In this document: positions 1 to 9,462 of the stretch, piece by piece
Position numbering within the stretch: the first letter of the stretch is position 1
Layout of the letters: the number at the start of each line of letters is the position of its first letter
DNA from: Candidatus Symbiopectobacterium sp. NZEC151
Lineage (GTDB): Bacteria > Pseudomonadota > Gammaproteobacteria > Enterobacterales > Enterobacteriaceae
Direction: 5' to 3'
Assembly (NCBI RefSeq): GCF_025962655.1
Contig: NZ_JAGFPE010000004.1
Span: 417,740-481,739 of the forward strand
DNA length: 64,000 nucleotides
The notes under the pieces: generated by a model
Told to the model about the DNA's origin: nothing
The model's database searches: none
What the model saw: only the letters and a program-made list of their open reading frames with translations
Position numbers and translations under genes: made by a program

Positions 1-215
1 ATAAACCGCTAAAATATCCGCATATGTTTTCTGCCGCCGCGTTAATGATCATTAACAAGATCGATCTGCTGCCCTATCTGGATTTCGATCTTGACGCCTG
101 CATTGCGTATGCGCGTCGGGTGAACCCAGATATTCAAGTGATTGCACTCTCGGCCCGCAGCGGCGAGGGGATGGATGAATGGTTCGCCTGGCTGGAGGCA
201 CAACAATGTGCTTAG
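1..215 (+). CDS. hypB: HypB, hydrogenase nickel-insertion GTPase (C-terminal part)
   Basis: Only the last 70 or so residues are present; the gene begins before the window and is read in the frame starting at base 3. HypB is the GTPase that helps deliver nickel to the [NiFe]-hydrogenase large subunit. The fragment shows the G4 nucleotide-specificity motif NKID followed by LLPYL, and the G5-like motif SARSGEG, in the order and spacing of HypB C-termini, and it ends in a typical EAQQCA tail. The stop overlaps the start of hypC by ten bases, so the two are translationally coupled. The zinc/nickel-binding N-terminal half lies outside the window and cannot be judged. Confidence 0.93.
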   Translation, partial: KPLKYPHMFSAAALMIINKIDLLPYLDFDLDACIAYARRVNPDIQVIALSARSGEGMDEWFAWLEAQQCA

Positions 216-493
216 GCATTCCGGGTAAAGTGGTGTCGGTCGGTGAAGATATTCACCAACCGGCGCTGGTGGATGTGTGCGGCGTGCAGCGCGCGGTGAA
301 TATCGCGCTGGTGTGCGAAGGTGAACCGGCGGAACTGATCGGCCAGTGGGTTTTGGTGCACGTCGGGTTTGCCATGAGCCTGCTGGATGAGCAGGAAGCG
401 CAGGACACGCTGGACGCATTGCAATCCATGCAGGCGGTTGGGCTGGAGCTGGACGAAATGCGCCAGCACGGGGACGGTTATGCAGTACGTTGA
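206..493 (+). CDS. hypC: HypC, hydrogenase maturation chaperone
   Basis: A 95-residue HypC/HupF-family protein. HypC works with HypD as the scaffold on which the Fe(CN)2CO group is built, and then docks on the hydrogenase large subunit precursor. The start at 206 gives the family N-terminus MCLGIPGK, whose Cys2 is the essential iron/partner-binding residue. A longer reading from 179 would bury this cysteine and is rejected. The start lies inside the last codons of hypB and the end overlaps hypD by 14 bases, so it sits in a tightly coupled operon. Confidence 0.95.
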   Translation: MCLGIPGKVVSVGEDIHQPALVDVCGVQRAVNIALVCEGEPAELIGQWVLVHVGFAMSLLDEQEAQDTLDALQSMQAVGLELDEMRQHGDGYAVR

Positions 494-1613
494 TGAATTT
501 CGCGATCCTGAATTAGCCAAAACGCTGCTGCGGGAAATTGAAAAGCAGGTGGCAGCGATGCCGCACTGGCGTGAACATCCGCTGCAACTGATGGAAGTGT
601 GCGGCGGGCACACCCACGCCATTTTCAAGTTTGGGCTGGATCGGCTATTGCCGCCGGAGATTGAGTTTGTGCATGGCCCCGGTTGCCCAGTGTGCGTGCT
701 GCCGATGGGACGTATTGATGCCTGCATCGAAATCGCCTCGCACCCGGAAGTGATCTTCTGCACCTTCGGTGATGCGATGCGCGTGCCGGGACGCAAAGGC
801 TCCTTGCTGGATGCGCGCCGTCACGGTGCGGATGTGCGCATTGTCTACTCGCCGCTGGATGCGCTGGCGCTGGCGGAGAAATACCCGGAGCGTCAGGTGG
901 TGTTTTTCGGGCTGGGATTCGAAACCACCATGCCCAGCACTGCGCTGACATTACAGCAGGCCAAACGGCGCGGCATTCATAATTTTTCGCTTTTCTGTCA
1001 GCACATTACCATTATCCCCACCTTGCGCAGCTTGCTGGAACAACCGGATATCCGTATCGACGGCTTTCTGGCTCCGGGCCACGTCAGCATGGTGATTGGC
1101 GCTTCGCCTTATCAACCGTTGTGCGATGAGTTTCATAAGCCGTTTGTCATCACTGGTTTTGAACCACTGGATATATTGCAAGCGTTGCTGATGCTGGTGA
1201 CGCAATTGCGTGAAGCGCGCTGCCAGGTAGAAAATCAGTATCGTCGCATTGTGCCGGACAGCGGTAACGGACTGGCGCAAAAAGCGATGGATGAGGTGTT
1301 TGAGATCAAGGCCAGCAGTGAATGGCGCGGGCTGGGTGAGATTGCCGATTCCGGCATGCAATTGCGCGCCGCCTATCATGACTATGATGCTGAACGTCGC
1401 TTTCAACCCCGTCAGCAGCGGGTGGCCGATGAACCACTGTCACGCTGCGGTGATGTGCTGACCGGTCGCTGCAAACCGGCGGATTGCCCGCTGTTTGCCT
1501 CGCGTTGCTCGCCAGAAAACGCCATTGGTGCGCTGATGGTCTCGTCAGAAGGGGCCTGTGCCGCCTATTATCAATATCGCCGGGAAGAGAGTCCCGTCGG
1601 GAGTGACGCTTAA
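480..1613 (+). CDS. hypD: HypD, hydrogenase Fe-(CN)2CO assembly scaffold
   Basis: A 377-residue HypD, of usual family length. It carries the cysteines that hold the iron during cyanide transfer: Cys41 in VCGGHTHA and the GPGCPVC motif near residues 67-73. A C-terminal cysteine set ([13 protein letters not shown]) binds the [4Fe-4S] cluster. The start at 480 (MQYVDEF) places Cys41 exactly where it is in E. coli HypD; the frame stays open back to 387 but that extension overlaps hypC out of frame and looks non-coding. The end abuts hypE directly. Confidence 0.95.
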   Translation: MQYVDEFRDPELAKTLLREIEKQVAAMPHWREHPLQLMEVCGGHTHAIFKFGLDRLLPPEIEFVHGPGCPVCVLPMGRIDACIEIASHPEVIFCTFGDAMRVPGRKGSLLDARRHGADVRIVYSPLDALALAEKYPERQVVFFGLGFETTMPSTALTLQQAKRRGIHNFSLFCQHITIIPTLRSLLEQPDIRIDGFLAPGHVSMVIGASPYQPLCDEFHKPFVITGFEPLDILQALLMLVTQLREARCQVENQYRRIVPDSGNGLAQKAMDEVFEIKASSEWRGLGEIADSGMQLRAAYHDYDAERRFQPRQQRVADEPLSRCGDVLTGRCKPADCPLFASRCSPENAIGALMVSSEGACAAYYQYRREESPVGSDA

Positions 1614-2642
1614 GTGAATATTTGCAAACCGCCCAAAGAGATAACGCTGGCGCACGGCAGTGGCGGTCAGGCCATGCAACAACTGATTGCCTCGTTGTTT
1701 TTAACCGCGTTTGATAACCCACTGCTTGGGCAACGGGAAGATCAAGCGCGTATGCCGCTGGCCCCGCTGACGCAGCAGGGCGATCGTCTGGCGTTTACTA
1801 CCGACAGCTATGTCATCGATCCGATTTTTTTCCCCGGAGGCGATATTGGCAAGCTGGCCGTGTGTGGCACGGTCAACGATCTGGCGGTCAGCGGTGCGCA
1901 GCCGCTTTATCTTTCTTGCGGCTTTATCATTGAAGAAGGGTTTTCCGGCGACGATCTGGTACGCATTGTGACGTCCATGGCGCATACCGCGCAGCAGGCC
2001 GGCGTGCAGATTGTAACCGGGGATACCAAGGTGGTGCCGCGCGGCGCTGCTGATAAACTGTTTATCAATACGGCGGGTATCGGCGTCATCCCTACTGAGA
2101 TCAACTGGGGCGCATCGCAGATCCGTGCCGGTGATAAACTCATCGTCACTGGAACCTTGGGCGATCACGGTGCGACCATCCTTAATCTGCGCGAAAAATT
2201 GGGCTTGGAAGCGGAACTGAGCAGCGACTGTGCTGCCCTGACACCGATGATTGCACCTTTGCGTGCGATCGACGGGGTGCGTGCGCTGCGTGATGCTACG
2301 CGCGGCGGTGTGACGGCCATCCTGCATGAATATTCGCAAGCCAGCGGTTGCGGTATGGTGATTGACGAGGCGGCGCTGCCGCTGAAATCAGCGGTGCGCG
2401 GTATCTGTGAAATTCTGGGCTTGGAAGCGCTGAATTTTGCCAACGAAGGTAAGCTGGTGTTAGCGGTGGCTCCGCAGGCGGAACAAGCGGTGCTTGACGC
2501 GCTGCATGCACATCCACTGGGCAAAGAGGCTGTCACCATTGGCGAAGCGACGGCGCAAAAGCAGGTACGCCTGCGCGGAATATTCGGCGCTTCACGGCTG
2601 CTGGATCTGCCGCATAATGAACCCATGCCGCGCATCTGCTAA
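1614..2642 (+). CDS. hypE: HypE, carbamoyl-phosphate-derived cyanide synthesis (dehydratase)
   Basis: A 342-residue HypE of the PurM/AIR-synthase-related fold. It dehydrates the thiocarboxamide made by HypF on its own C-terminal cysteine, giving the thiocyanate that donates CN to the hydrogenase iron. The sequence has the N-terminal HGSGG glycine motif, a DATRGGV motif of the ATP-binding fold, and ends in PRIC with the terminal acceptor cysteine intact. The start is a GTG immediately after the hypD stop; the spacing implies translational coupling. Confidence 0.95.
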   Translation: MNICKPPKEITLAHGSGGQAMQQLIASLFLTAFDNPLLGQREDQARMPLAPLTQQGDRLAFTTDSYVIDPIFFPGGDIGKLAVCGTVNDLAVSGAQPLYLSCGFIIEEGFSGDDLVRIVTSMAHTAQQAGVQIVTGDTKVVPRGAADKLFINTAGIGVIPTEINWGASQIRAGDKLIVTGTLGDHGATILNLREKLGLEAELSSDCAALTPMIAPLRAIDGVRALRDATRGGVTAILHEYSQASGCGMVIDEAALPLKSAVRGICEILGLEALNFANEGKLVLAVAPQAEQAVLDALHAHPLGKEAVTIGEATAQKQVRLRGIFGASRLLDLPHNEPMPRIC

Positions 2643-2778
2643 CGTTTTAGGTTTGCTTCGCGTAAAGCATCCCGCTGAAGTGTGCGGAGCCGCCTACCCG
2701 GCGGTTTCACCCACCTGGGCGTGATTTTTTTCGCTGATGAAGAAAAACACAATATTCCTCTGGAGTTTAGCTCCAACT

Positions 2779-5052
2779 ATGAGCAACGGTATTCGCATCC
2801 GCGTTAAAGGCAAAGTGCAGGGGGTGGGGTTTCGCCCTTACGTGTGGCAACTGGCGCATCGACACCAACTGTGTGGCAATGTCAGCAATGACAGCGCAGG
2901 GGTGTTGATTCATCTGGTGATGTCTCCGCAGGTTGCCTCGTTCCTTGACGACCTTACTCGCGAATGCCCACCCCTCGCTCATATCGACAGCATTGAATCA
3001 CACCCTTATGAATGGGAGCAGCAACCCGCTGACTTTAGCATTGCGCACAGCGGCGCGGGTGCGATGGATACGCAAGTGGTGCCTGATGCGGCAACCTGTC
3101 CCTCCTGTCTGCAAGAGCTGATGACGCCCGGCAATCGGCGCTATCACTATCCCTTTATTAACTGCACCCACTGCGGGCCGCGTTTTACCATTATTCGCCA
3201 TATGCCTTACGACAGGCCCAATACGGCGATGGCGACGTTTCCGCTGTGCTCGCCTTGTGCCGCAGAATATCAAAACCCTGCAGACAGACGCTTTCATGCC
3301 CAACCGACGGCGTGCCCGGATTGTGGGCCACACGCGTGGGTGTGCGATGCCAATGGCAATGCGCTGGCGCAGGGCGATGCGGCACTGGAACTGGCGGCGA
3401 GGGCGCTGCAAGCGGGGCAGATCGTTGCAGTCAAAGGGCTGGGTGGTTTTCATCTGGCGTGCGATGCCACGCAACAACATGCGGTAGAGCAATTGCGCCT
3501 GCGCAAGCATCGACCCGGCAAACCGTTGGCGGTGATGTTGCCGGATGAGCACTGGCTATCGCGCTGTGCGCAACTGACGGATGAAACGCCTGCCATCAAC
3601 CTGATGAAAAGCGCTGCTGCACCCATCGTGTTGCTGCCGTTGCAACGTGGCGGCGCGCTGTGTGATGCCATTGCGCCCGGATTGAGTGAAGTCGGGCTGA
3701 TGCTGCCTGCCAACCCGCTCCAGCATCTACTGCTGGCTTTGTCGGGTCGCCCGCTGGTGATGACCTCCGGTAATGCTAGCGGTAAACCGCCCGCGTTGAC
3801 CAACGCGCAGGCGCTGGACGATCTCAATGGCTTGGCCGATCTTTGGCTATTGCATAATCGCGATATCGTGCAACGCGCCGACGACTCGCTGGTGCGCTGT
3901 CATGATGGCGCTGCGGAAATGCTGCGTCGTGCTCGCGGCTATGTTCCCGATGCGTTTACGCTGCCGCCCGGTTTTGAACACCAGCCCGCACTGCTGGCGA
4001 TGGGGGCGGATTTGAAAAACACCTTCTGCCTGCTGCGCGATGGGTATGCCATTGTCAGTCAGCATCTGGGCGATCTCACCGACAGCGATGTCGAGCAGCA
4101 GTATCAAAATGCGATAGCACTGTTTGAGGATATCTATCGCTTCACACCCACGGCGATTGCCGTGGATGCCCATCCTGGCTATATCAGCCACCGCCTCGGA
4201 CATCAGCGTGCCGACATTGCCGGTATTGCCTGCCATGAAGTGTTGCATCATCATGCCCACATTGCCGCCTGTCTGGCGGAGCATGGCTGGCCGCGCAATG
4301 CCGGACCGGTTGTTGGCTTGACGTTGGATGGTATCGGCTATGGCGAAAAAGGCCAATGGTGGGGGGGGGAATGTCTGCTGGCCGATTACCGTTCCTGCTT
4401 TCATCGGGGCGGGCTGCCTGCGGTCGCGTTGCCGGGTGCGGATTTAGCCGCTCGCCAGCCGTGGCGTAACCTATTGGCGCAGTGGTTGCGCTTTGTGCCT
4501 GACTGGCGAGGGCAACCGCAGGCGGCGAATTTTCCTCAGCATGCGCTGCCTTTGTTGATCAAGGCGATTGAGCGCGGCGTGCAATCGCCGTACAGTTCGT
4601 CGGCCGGACGCCTGTTCGATGCGGTTGCGGCGGCAACGGGATTTGGCGTGCGTGAACAAAGCTGGGAAGGTGAAGCCGCTTGCCAGTTGGAAACGCTGGC
4701 ATGGCAAAGCGATGTCCAGTCTCACCCGGTATCGATGCCGCTTGTCGGCAATCTGTTAGATCTGGAGACATTCTGGCATGAATGGCTGGCCTATCAGGCT
4801 GCGCCCGCGCGGCGCGCGCACGCTTTTCACGTGGCGCTGGCGCAAGGCCTGGCTGCGTTAGCCCGGCAGGTTGCGCGTGAGGAGAATACGCATACTATCG
4901 TGCTTTCCGGCGGGGTTCTGCATAACCGACTGCTCAGCACATTACTGCGTCAGGAACTCACTGATTTTACTGTATTACAGCCGAGACGTTTGCCTGCGGG
5001 CGATGGCGGTCTTTCATTGGGGCAGGCGTTGATTGCTGCGGCGCGTGGATAA
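2779..5052 (+). CDS. hypF: HypF, carbamoyltransferase of hydrogenase maturation
   Basis: A 757-residue HypF, close to the usual 750. It transfers the carbamoyl group of carbamoyl phosphate to the HypE C-terminal cysteine. Domains in order: acylphosphatase ([13 protein letters not shown], about residues 9-21), two zinc-finger pairs of CxxC motifs between about 105 and 200, a YrdC-like nucleotide-binding domain, and a Kae1-like carbamoyltransferase domain with [13 protein letters not shown] and GGVLHNRLL. The start at 2779 puts [11 protein letters not shown] at the N-terminus, as in the family; a TGGAG sequence lies about 14 bases upstream. About 135 bases separate it from hypE, unlike the overlapping upstream genes. 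A decayed copy of its 3' end lies at 8884-9167. Confidence 0.95.
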   Translation: MSNGIRIRVKGKVQGVGFRPYVWQLAHRHQLCGNVSNDSAGVLIHLVMSPQVASFLDDLTRECPPLAHIDSIESHPYEWEQQPADFSIAHSGAGAMDTQVVPDAATCPSCLQELMTPGNRRYHYPFINCTHCGPRFTIIRHMPYDRPNTAMATFPLCSPCAAEYQNPADRRFHAQPTACPDCGPHAWVCDANGNALAQGDAALELAARALQAGQIVAVKGLGGFHLACDATQQHAVEQLRLRKHRPGKPLAVMLPDEHWLSRCAQLTDETPAINLMKSAAAPIVLLPLQRGGALCDAIAPGLSEVGLMLPANPLQHLLLALSGRPLVMTSGNASGKPPALTNAQALDDLNGLADLWLLHNRDIVQRADDSLVRCHDGAAEMLRRARGYVPDAFTLPPGFEHQPALLAMGADLKNTFCLLRDGYAIVSQHLGDLTDSDVEQQYQNAIALFEDIYRFTPTAIAVDAHPGYISHRLGHQRADIAGIACHEVLHHHAHIAACLAEHGWPRNAGPVVGLTLDGIGYGEKGQWWGGECLLADYRSCFHRGGLPAVALPGADLAARQPWRNLLAQWLRFVPDWRGQPQAANFPQHALPLLIKAIERGVQSPYSSSAGRLFDAVAAATGFGVREQSWEGEAACQLETLAWQSDVQSHPVSMPLVGNLLDLETFWHEWLAYQAAPARRAHAFHVALAQGLAALARQVAREENTHTIVLSGGVLHNRLLSTLLRQELTDFTVLQPRRLPAGDGGLSLGQALIAAARG

Positions 5053-5306
5053 TAAGAATATTATTTAGTTTTGTTGTTTTTAAATAGTAACTTTAAGGTT
5101 TTAACTGTATTTAAATTACTTTTAATTAACGCTGATTGTAATGAGTTTAATGAATTTAAAATAACTGTAAATATATCTCTCTTGTTATGAAATCAAATTC
5201 CTAAAAATAATCCTGATCAATAATATATGATTGTCACCGCAATGGTTAATCGATATTTTTATGACGATTATTATTTTCGTCTATTAATTTATTGTAGGTT
5301 TTGTAG
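5053..5306. other. AT-rich leader upstream of first invasin, duplicated at 9168-9462
   Basis: This non-coding stretch is very AT-rich. Its centre is recognisably the same sequence as the leader of the second invasin gene: both contain TATTTAAATT, a CTTTTAA..TAACGCT segment, GTAAATATATC, and the block TCAAATTCCTAAAAATAAT. The shared leader suggests both invasins inherited the same promoter region in a duplication. No clear Fur or other operator was recognised. Confidence 0.55.
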
Positions 5307-8300
5307 ATGGCAAGAAATGTTTTTTCTCAGGAAAAGGCAACAGTACGTTTCTTTTCAAAAAAAGTTACTGCGGTTGCATGGGTTAATATCTTATTTCAAT
5401 TGTTTTTTCCCTTAAGTCTATCGTTCTCTCCGGCAATAGCGGCGGCTATAGCCGATTCCTCACCTGCTTTTTCCTCAACGGAGCCTTATCTTTTAGGCCC
5501 CGGAGAAAACATTGACACTGTTGCGAAAATGCACGGAGTTTCTGTTGAACAACTTAAAAAAATCAACCAGTACAGAACATTTTCCAAACCCTTTTCAGCC
5601 CTGACGACGGGCGATGAAGTTGAAGTGCCGCGTAAGCAATCCCCTTTCTCCATAGACAATCAACCGCCAGTTCAGACAGAAAACCGATTCGAAAACCAGG
5701 CAATGGCAGGGGCGACGATGCTATCCAGCAAAAATGCCGCTAAATCGGCAGAGCAGATGGCGCGCTCTGCGGCCAATAGTGAAGTCAACAGCTCTGCACA
5801 GCAGTGGTTGAGCCAGTACGGTACTGCTCGCGTACAGCTTAACGTCAATGATGATTTCAAGCTTGATGGCAGTGCAGTCGACGTACTGGTGCCGTTGAAA
5901 GATAACAATAAAAATATGTTATTTACTCAGCTAGGGGCACGAAATAAAGACAGCCGTAATACTGTAAATACCGGTATCGGCTACCGTACTTTTCAAGATA
6001 ATTGGATGTACGGCGTTAATACCTTTTTTGATAATGATATTACCGGTAAGAATCGCCGGGTCGGCGTGGGCGCAGAGGCTTGGGCTGACTACCTGAAATT
6101 GTCGGTGAACAGTTATTTTGGCCTGACCGGTTGGCATCAATCGCGTGACGCTGTTGATTATTATGAGCGCCCCGCCAACGGTTATGACGTGCGTGCCGAA
6201 GCCTATTTACCGGCCTACCCGCAGTTAGGGGGTAAACTGATGTATGAACACTATCGTGGCGATGATGTTGCGTTGTTCGGTAAGAATAATCGCCAGAAAG
6301 ATCCGTATGCCATAACAGCGGGACTTAATTATACTCCGATTCCGTTATTTACTGTAGGTGCAGAGCATCGCGCTGGCAAAGGCGGGCAATCAGACAGTAG
6401 CCTGAATCTCCAGTTCAATTATCGCCTCGGATCATCCTGGCAGTCGCATATCGATCCTTCTGCGGTGGCATCGAGCCGTACCCTGGCGGGCAGTCGTTAC
6501 GATCTGGTCGAGCGCAACAATAATATCGTGCTGGAATATCAACAGCAAAACCTGATCCGTCTGACGTTGCCAGAACAGATCAGCGGAGACGCAGGGACTA
6601 CGGTTACCGTGAATGCGCAGATTAACAGTCGGCATGCACTCGATCGGGTTGAGTGGGATAACGGCGCGTTGTTGGCGGCAGGTGGTAGCTTCACCCAGAT
6701 ATCCCCACAGGTCGTGTCGATCACCTTCCCACCTTATCAAGAGGCACGCAGTAGCAACAGTAATGTGCATACGATAAGTGCAGTGGCTTACGACAGCCAG
6801 GGCAATGCGTCTGCTCGTGAGACTACGCGGCTTGTCGTTGCATCCACTATGGTAGAAATCACGGTCGCCAACCTGACGGTGACCGCCGATAACGCCATCG
6901 CCAACGGCACGGCGAGCAACGCGGTGCAGGCGATAGTGACGAACGCCAGCGGCAACCCGGTTGCGGGGCAAGCGGTCAACTTCTCTGCCAGCAATGGTGC
7001 GGCCATCACCACAGTGATTGGCACCACCGGTGCGGACGGTATTGCCACGGCGACGCTGACCAGCACCACGGCGGGCAGCAGTGTGGTCACCGCGACGGTG
7101 AACGGTAAGCGCCAAACGGTGAATATCACGTTTGTTGAAGACGACAGCCAAGCGACGATCGCTACTGCCGATTTTACGGTGGCCAGTGGGGCGTTAGCCG
7201 ACGGTATTGAAATTAATGCGCTGCGTGCAATAGTGACAGATAGCCTGGGCAATCCAATGGAAAACGCTACCGTAACCTTTACGACAACGTCTGGCTCGGT
7301 GACAGTAACAAATGCTCAGGTTCAGACCGATAAAGACGGTGTGGCAAACAGTGGGCTGACCAGTCTGGTGGCAGGAAACCATTCGGTGAGGGCGTCGGTG
7401 GGCACGTATACCACGCCGTACAAGAATTCGACTTTTACCAAAATAGTGACGATTGCGGATGCCGATTTTACCGTGGCTAGCGGTGCCTTAGCCAACGGCA
7501 TCGATACCAATGAGTTGAGAGCGATTGTGAGAGACAACCTGGGTAATCCGGCAATCAATATCCCGGTTACCTTTACGGTGACCGGTGGTAACGCGACAGT
7601 GACAAAAGAAACGGTATCTTCAGGGGTAGGCGGTTTGGTGACCAGTGGGTTAACGAGTTTGGTTGTCGGCAGCCATCAGGTAACTGCGACGGTGAGAAAC
7701 CATACTACGTCGGAAAAAAGCTCTGTCTTTGTGCTCGGGAATACCATCGCTGACGGCGACTTTACGGTGGCCAGCGGTGCGCTCGCTGATGGCATCAACA
7801 GCAATGCACTGCGTGCGATAGTGAAAAATGGACAAGGCAAACCGGTTGCGAATGCCACCGTAACCTTTGCGGTAACCAGCGGTAGCGCGACAGTGACGAA
7901 CGCGGCGGTGCAGACGGATGCAAACGGCGTGGCAACCAGCGGGCTGACCAGTCTGGTTGCTGGCGACAATCAGGTCACGGCAACGGTGAATGATGCAACT
8001 ACATCGGTGCAGACCTCTACGTTTGTGGGCAAGTTCATTAATGTGTCTGCCACTAACGCGACGTTTACTATCACCGATGGCTTTCCAAAAACGGGCTTCA
8101 AAGGTGCAAGATTCTCATTAAAGGTGACAGGTGCTGCAAGCGATTATCTTTGGGACAACGGTGGCAATGCATGGACCACGGTAGATTCCAATGGAAATAT
8201 CAGTATCACTGCGAAAGGTAATTCAACGCCGGTCACTATTAAGGCAACACCAAAGGCTGGCGGGCCGGCGCTGACCTACACCTTCTCAGTGAATACCTGG

Positions 8301-8627
8301 TTTATTAATAATGGTAACTCGACAGCTGATAGAAATGGTGCTTCATCTTGGTGTGCAAACCAAGGGCTGACCATGTCAGATCGGTCTAAAGTAACGTTGG
8401 GTATGAATCAGCGTGGCGTTGGGACGTTATTTTCAGAGTGGGGAGCATTAAATCAATCGCGTTATCCTGGGTCTGGTTTTACTGATTCGTCCACCCCTGG
8501 CGGATTAGAAAATGCCTATTGGATTAAGAGCGATTCCTATACTTCTGGATATGGTGCGTTCTATGCGCAATCAGGGCAACATTCCAGCAGGCAAGATCGT
8601 TTTAGTCAATTCATACTATGTAATTAA
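5307..8627 (+). CDS. Invasin/intimin-like inverse autotransporter 1
   Basis: A 1106-residue outer-membrane adhesin of the type Ve (inverse autotransporter) family. In order: an extended signal peptide ending near AAAIAD (about residue 48), a LysM-type peptidoglycan-binding segment (about 55-110), a linker, the 12-strand beta-barrel (about 150-400, with TARVQLNVNDDF and GIGYRTFQDNWMYG family motifs), four Big_1 immunoglobulin-like domains (about 517-908), a more divergent Ig-like domain (about 911-995), and a C-terminal lectin-like domain (about 996-1106) with paired cysteines (SSWCANQG and the final LCN). The barrel anchors the protein and the Ig stalk presents the C-terminal domain. The ligand cannot be predicted. 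It is the shorter paralogue of the 9463 gene. Confidence 0.9.
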   Translation: MARNVFSQEKATVRFFSKKVTAVAWVNILFQLFFPLSLSFSPAIAAAIADSSPAFSSTEPYLLGPGENIDTVAKMHGVSVEQLKKINQYRTFSKPFSALTTGDEVEVPRKQSPFSIDNQPPVQTENRFENQAMAGATMLSSKNAAKSAEQMARSAANSEVNSSAQQWLSQYGTARVQLNVNDDFKLDGSAVDVLVPLKDNNKNMLFTQLGARNKDSRNTVNTGIGYRTFQDNWMYGVNTFFDNDITGKNRRVGVGAEAWADYLKLSVNSYFGLTGWHQSRDAVDYYERPANGYDVRAEAYLPAYPQLGGKLMYEHYRGDDVALFGKNNRQKDPYAITAGLNYTPIPLFTVGAEHRAGKGGQSDSSLNLQFNYRLGSSWQSHIDPSAVASSRTLAGSRYDLVERNNNIVLEYQQQNLIRLTLPEQISGDAGTTVTVNAQINSRHALDRVEWDNGALLAAGGSFTQISPQVVSITFPPYQEARSSNSNVHTISAVAYDSQGNASARETTRLVVASTMVEITVANLTVTADNAIANGTASNAVQAIVTNASGNPVAGQAVNFSASNGAAITTVIGTTGADGIATATLTSTTAGSSVVTATVNGKRQTVNITFVEDDSQATIATADFTVASGALADGIEINALRAIVTDSLGNPMENATVTFTTTSGSVTVTNAQVQTDKDGVANSGLTSLVAGNHSVRASVGTYTTPYKNSTFTKIVTIADADFTVASGALANGIDTNELRAIVRDNLGNPAINIPVTFTVTGGNATVTKETVSSGVGGLVTSGLTSLVVGSHQVTATVRNHTTSEKSSVFVLGNTIADGDFTVASGALADGINSNALRAIVKNGQGKPVANATVTFAVTSGSATVTNAAVQTDANGVATSGLTSLVAGDNQVTATVNDATTSVQTSTFVGKFINVSATNATFTITDGFPKTGFKGARFSLKVTGAASDYLWDNGGNAWTTVDSNGNISITAKGNSTPVTIKATPKAGGPALTYTFSVNTWFINNGNSTADRNGASSWCANQGLTMSDRSKVTLGMNQRGVGTLFSEWGALNQSRYPGSGFTDSSTPGGLENAYWIKSDSYTSGYGAFYAQSGQHSSRQDRFSQFILCN

Positions 8628-8733
8628 TTCGTGCGATATACCCATAATGGCTGACGTGTTGCTAATGTTGTGATTTTGGTCTTATCCGGACACCTATGAC
8701 TGCATATCTACAATGGAGCACTGCGTCTGCTAA

Positions 8734-8795
8734 CAGCGCCTGATCGATGGCAACGATACGTTGCTGTCGCCAGGCGCGAGTGTGTGTGATACCGG
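8734..8795 (-). pseudogene. Fragment of heme-binding protein gene (hmuT) 3' region
   Basis: About 62 bases are nearly identical to 14195-14256 inside the intact hmuT gene, in the same orientation. On the minus strand they read ITHTRAWRQQRIVAIDQAL, the same peptide as in the intact protein. There is no start or stop, so it is a stranded gene fragment. Confidence 0.85.
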
Positions 8796-8804
8796 TAATC
8801 GTTG

Positions 8805-8881
8805 CCGCAATCGCTGATTCTGCACATATCCTTTCAGATACTGAACCGTATATTTTAGCTCCAGGGGGAACCGTTGATGCT
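8805..8881 (+). pseudogene. Fragment of an invasin N-terminal region
   Basis: About 75 bases match the region coding for the signal-peptide end and LysM start of the second invasin (near 9598-9683): the translation reads SDTEPYILAPGGTVDAV versus SDTEPYVLGPGETVDAI. It is divergent from both intact copies, so it probably derives from a third invasin copy that has since been lost. Confidence 0.8.
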
Positions 8882-8883
8882 GT

Positions 8884-9167
8884 TTCTGGAGACATTTGGC
8901 ACGAATAGCTGGCCTATCAGGCTGCGCCCGTGCGGCGCGCCCATGCCTTTCACGTGGCGCTGGCGCACTGCGTTAGCCCGACATGCGGCGCGTGAGGAGA
9001 ATACCCATACCATCGTGCTTTCTGGCGGGGTTCGGTATAACCGACTGCTCAGCATATTACTGCGTCAGGAGCTGGCTGATTTTACCGTATTGCAACCGAG
9101 GAATTTGCCGGCAGGGGTTGGCGGTCTTTCGTTGGGACAGACATTAATTGCAGCAGCGCGTGGATAA
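8884..9167 (+). pseudogene. Truncated duplicate of the hypF 3' end
   Basis: About 284 bases are homologous to 4762-5052 of hypF, ending at the same stop after IAAARG. It carries a one-base deletion near the start (TTCTGG to TTTGG), an in-frame TAG where hypF has TGG, and a short deletion around 8968 that shortens the Ala/Leu-rich stretch. The downstream part, including [13 protein letters not shown], stays readable. It lacks the whole catalytic remainder and must be non-functional. Its presence directly before the second invasin mirrors the intact hypF before the first. Confidence 0.92.
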
Positions 9168-9462
9168 TAGTGAAATTAATGTCAATATTTTGTTGCCTGA
9201 TATATAGGTTGTTTTAAAAAACGTGCTGATGGATTTGATGTTAAATAAATCAGTTTATATGTATTTAAATTGCTTTTAAATAACGCTCAAAAGTAAGGTT
9301 CTTAATGAATTGAAATTAATTGTAAATATATCGCAGCTGCAATGAAGTCAAATTCCTAAAAATAATATTTCATTGAACTTATTTCTTGTTTTGTTAAAAC
9401 TCAAAGGCTACCTTTCTCGCTTCTTAATTATTTGGTTTTTTTATTAATTCTGAGTTTAACAT
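9168..9462. other. AT-rich leader upstream of second invasin
   Basis: This is the non-coding homologue of 5053-5306, diverged by substitutions and small indels but with the same AT-rich blocks. It presumably holds the promoter of the second invasin gene. No ribosome-binding site of good strength is seen before the ATG at 9463. Confidence 0.5.

Noticed and set aside
212..796. A 194-residue minus-strand frame across hypC and hypD.
   Set aside because: It is opposite two certain genes with conserved catalytic cysteines, and its composition is that of a shadow.
2643..2778. A possible terminator hairpin in the hypE-hypF gap, with CCGCC/GGCGG and a later T run.
   Set aside because: The GC stem is short and the T run lies some 25 bases beyond it, so I cannot claim termination; hypF is needed together with hypBCDE.
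6432..7151. A 239-residue frame on the minus strand inside the first invasin.
   Set aside because: It is the same antisense shadow effect over the barrel and Ig region, and it has no ribosome-binding site.
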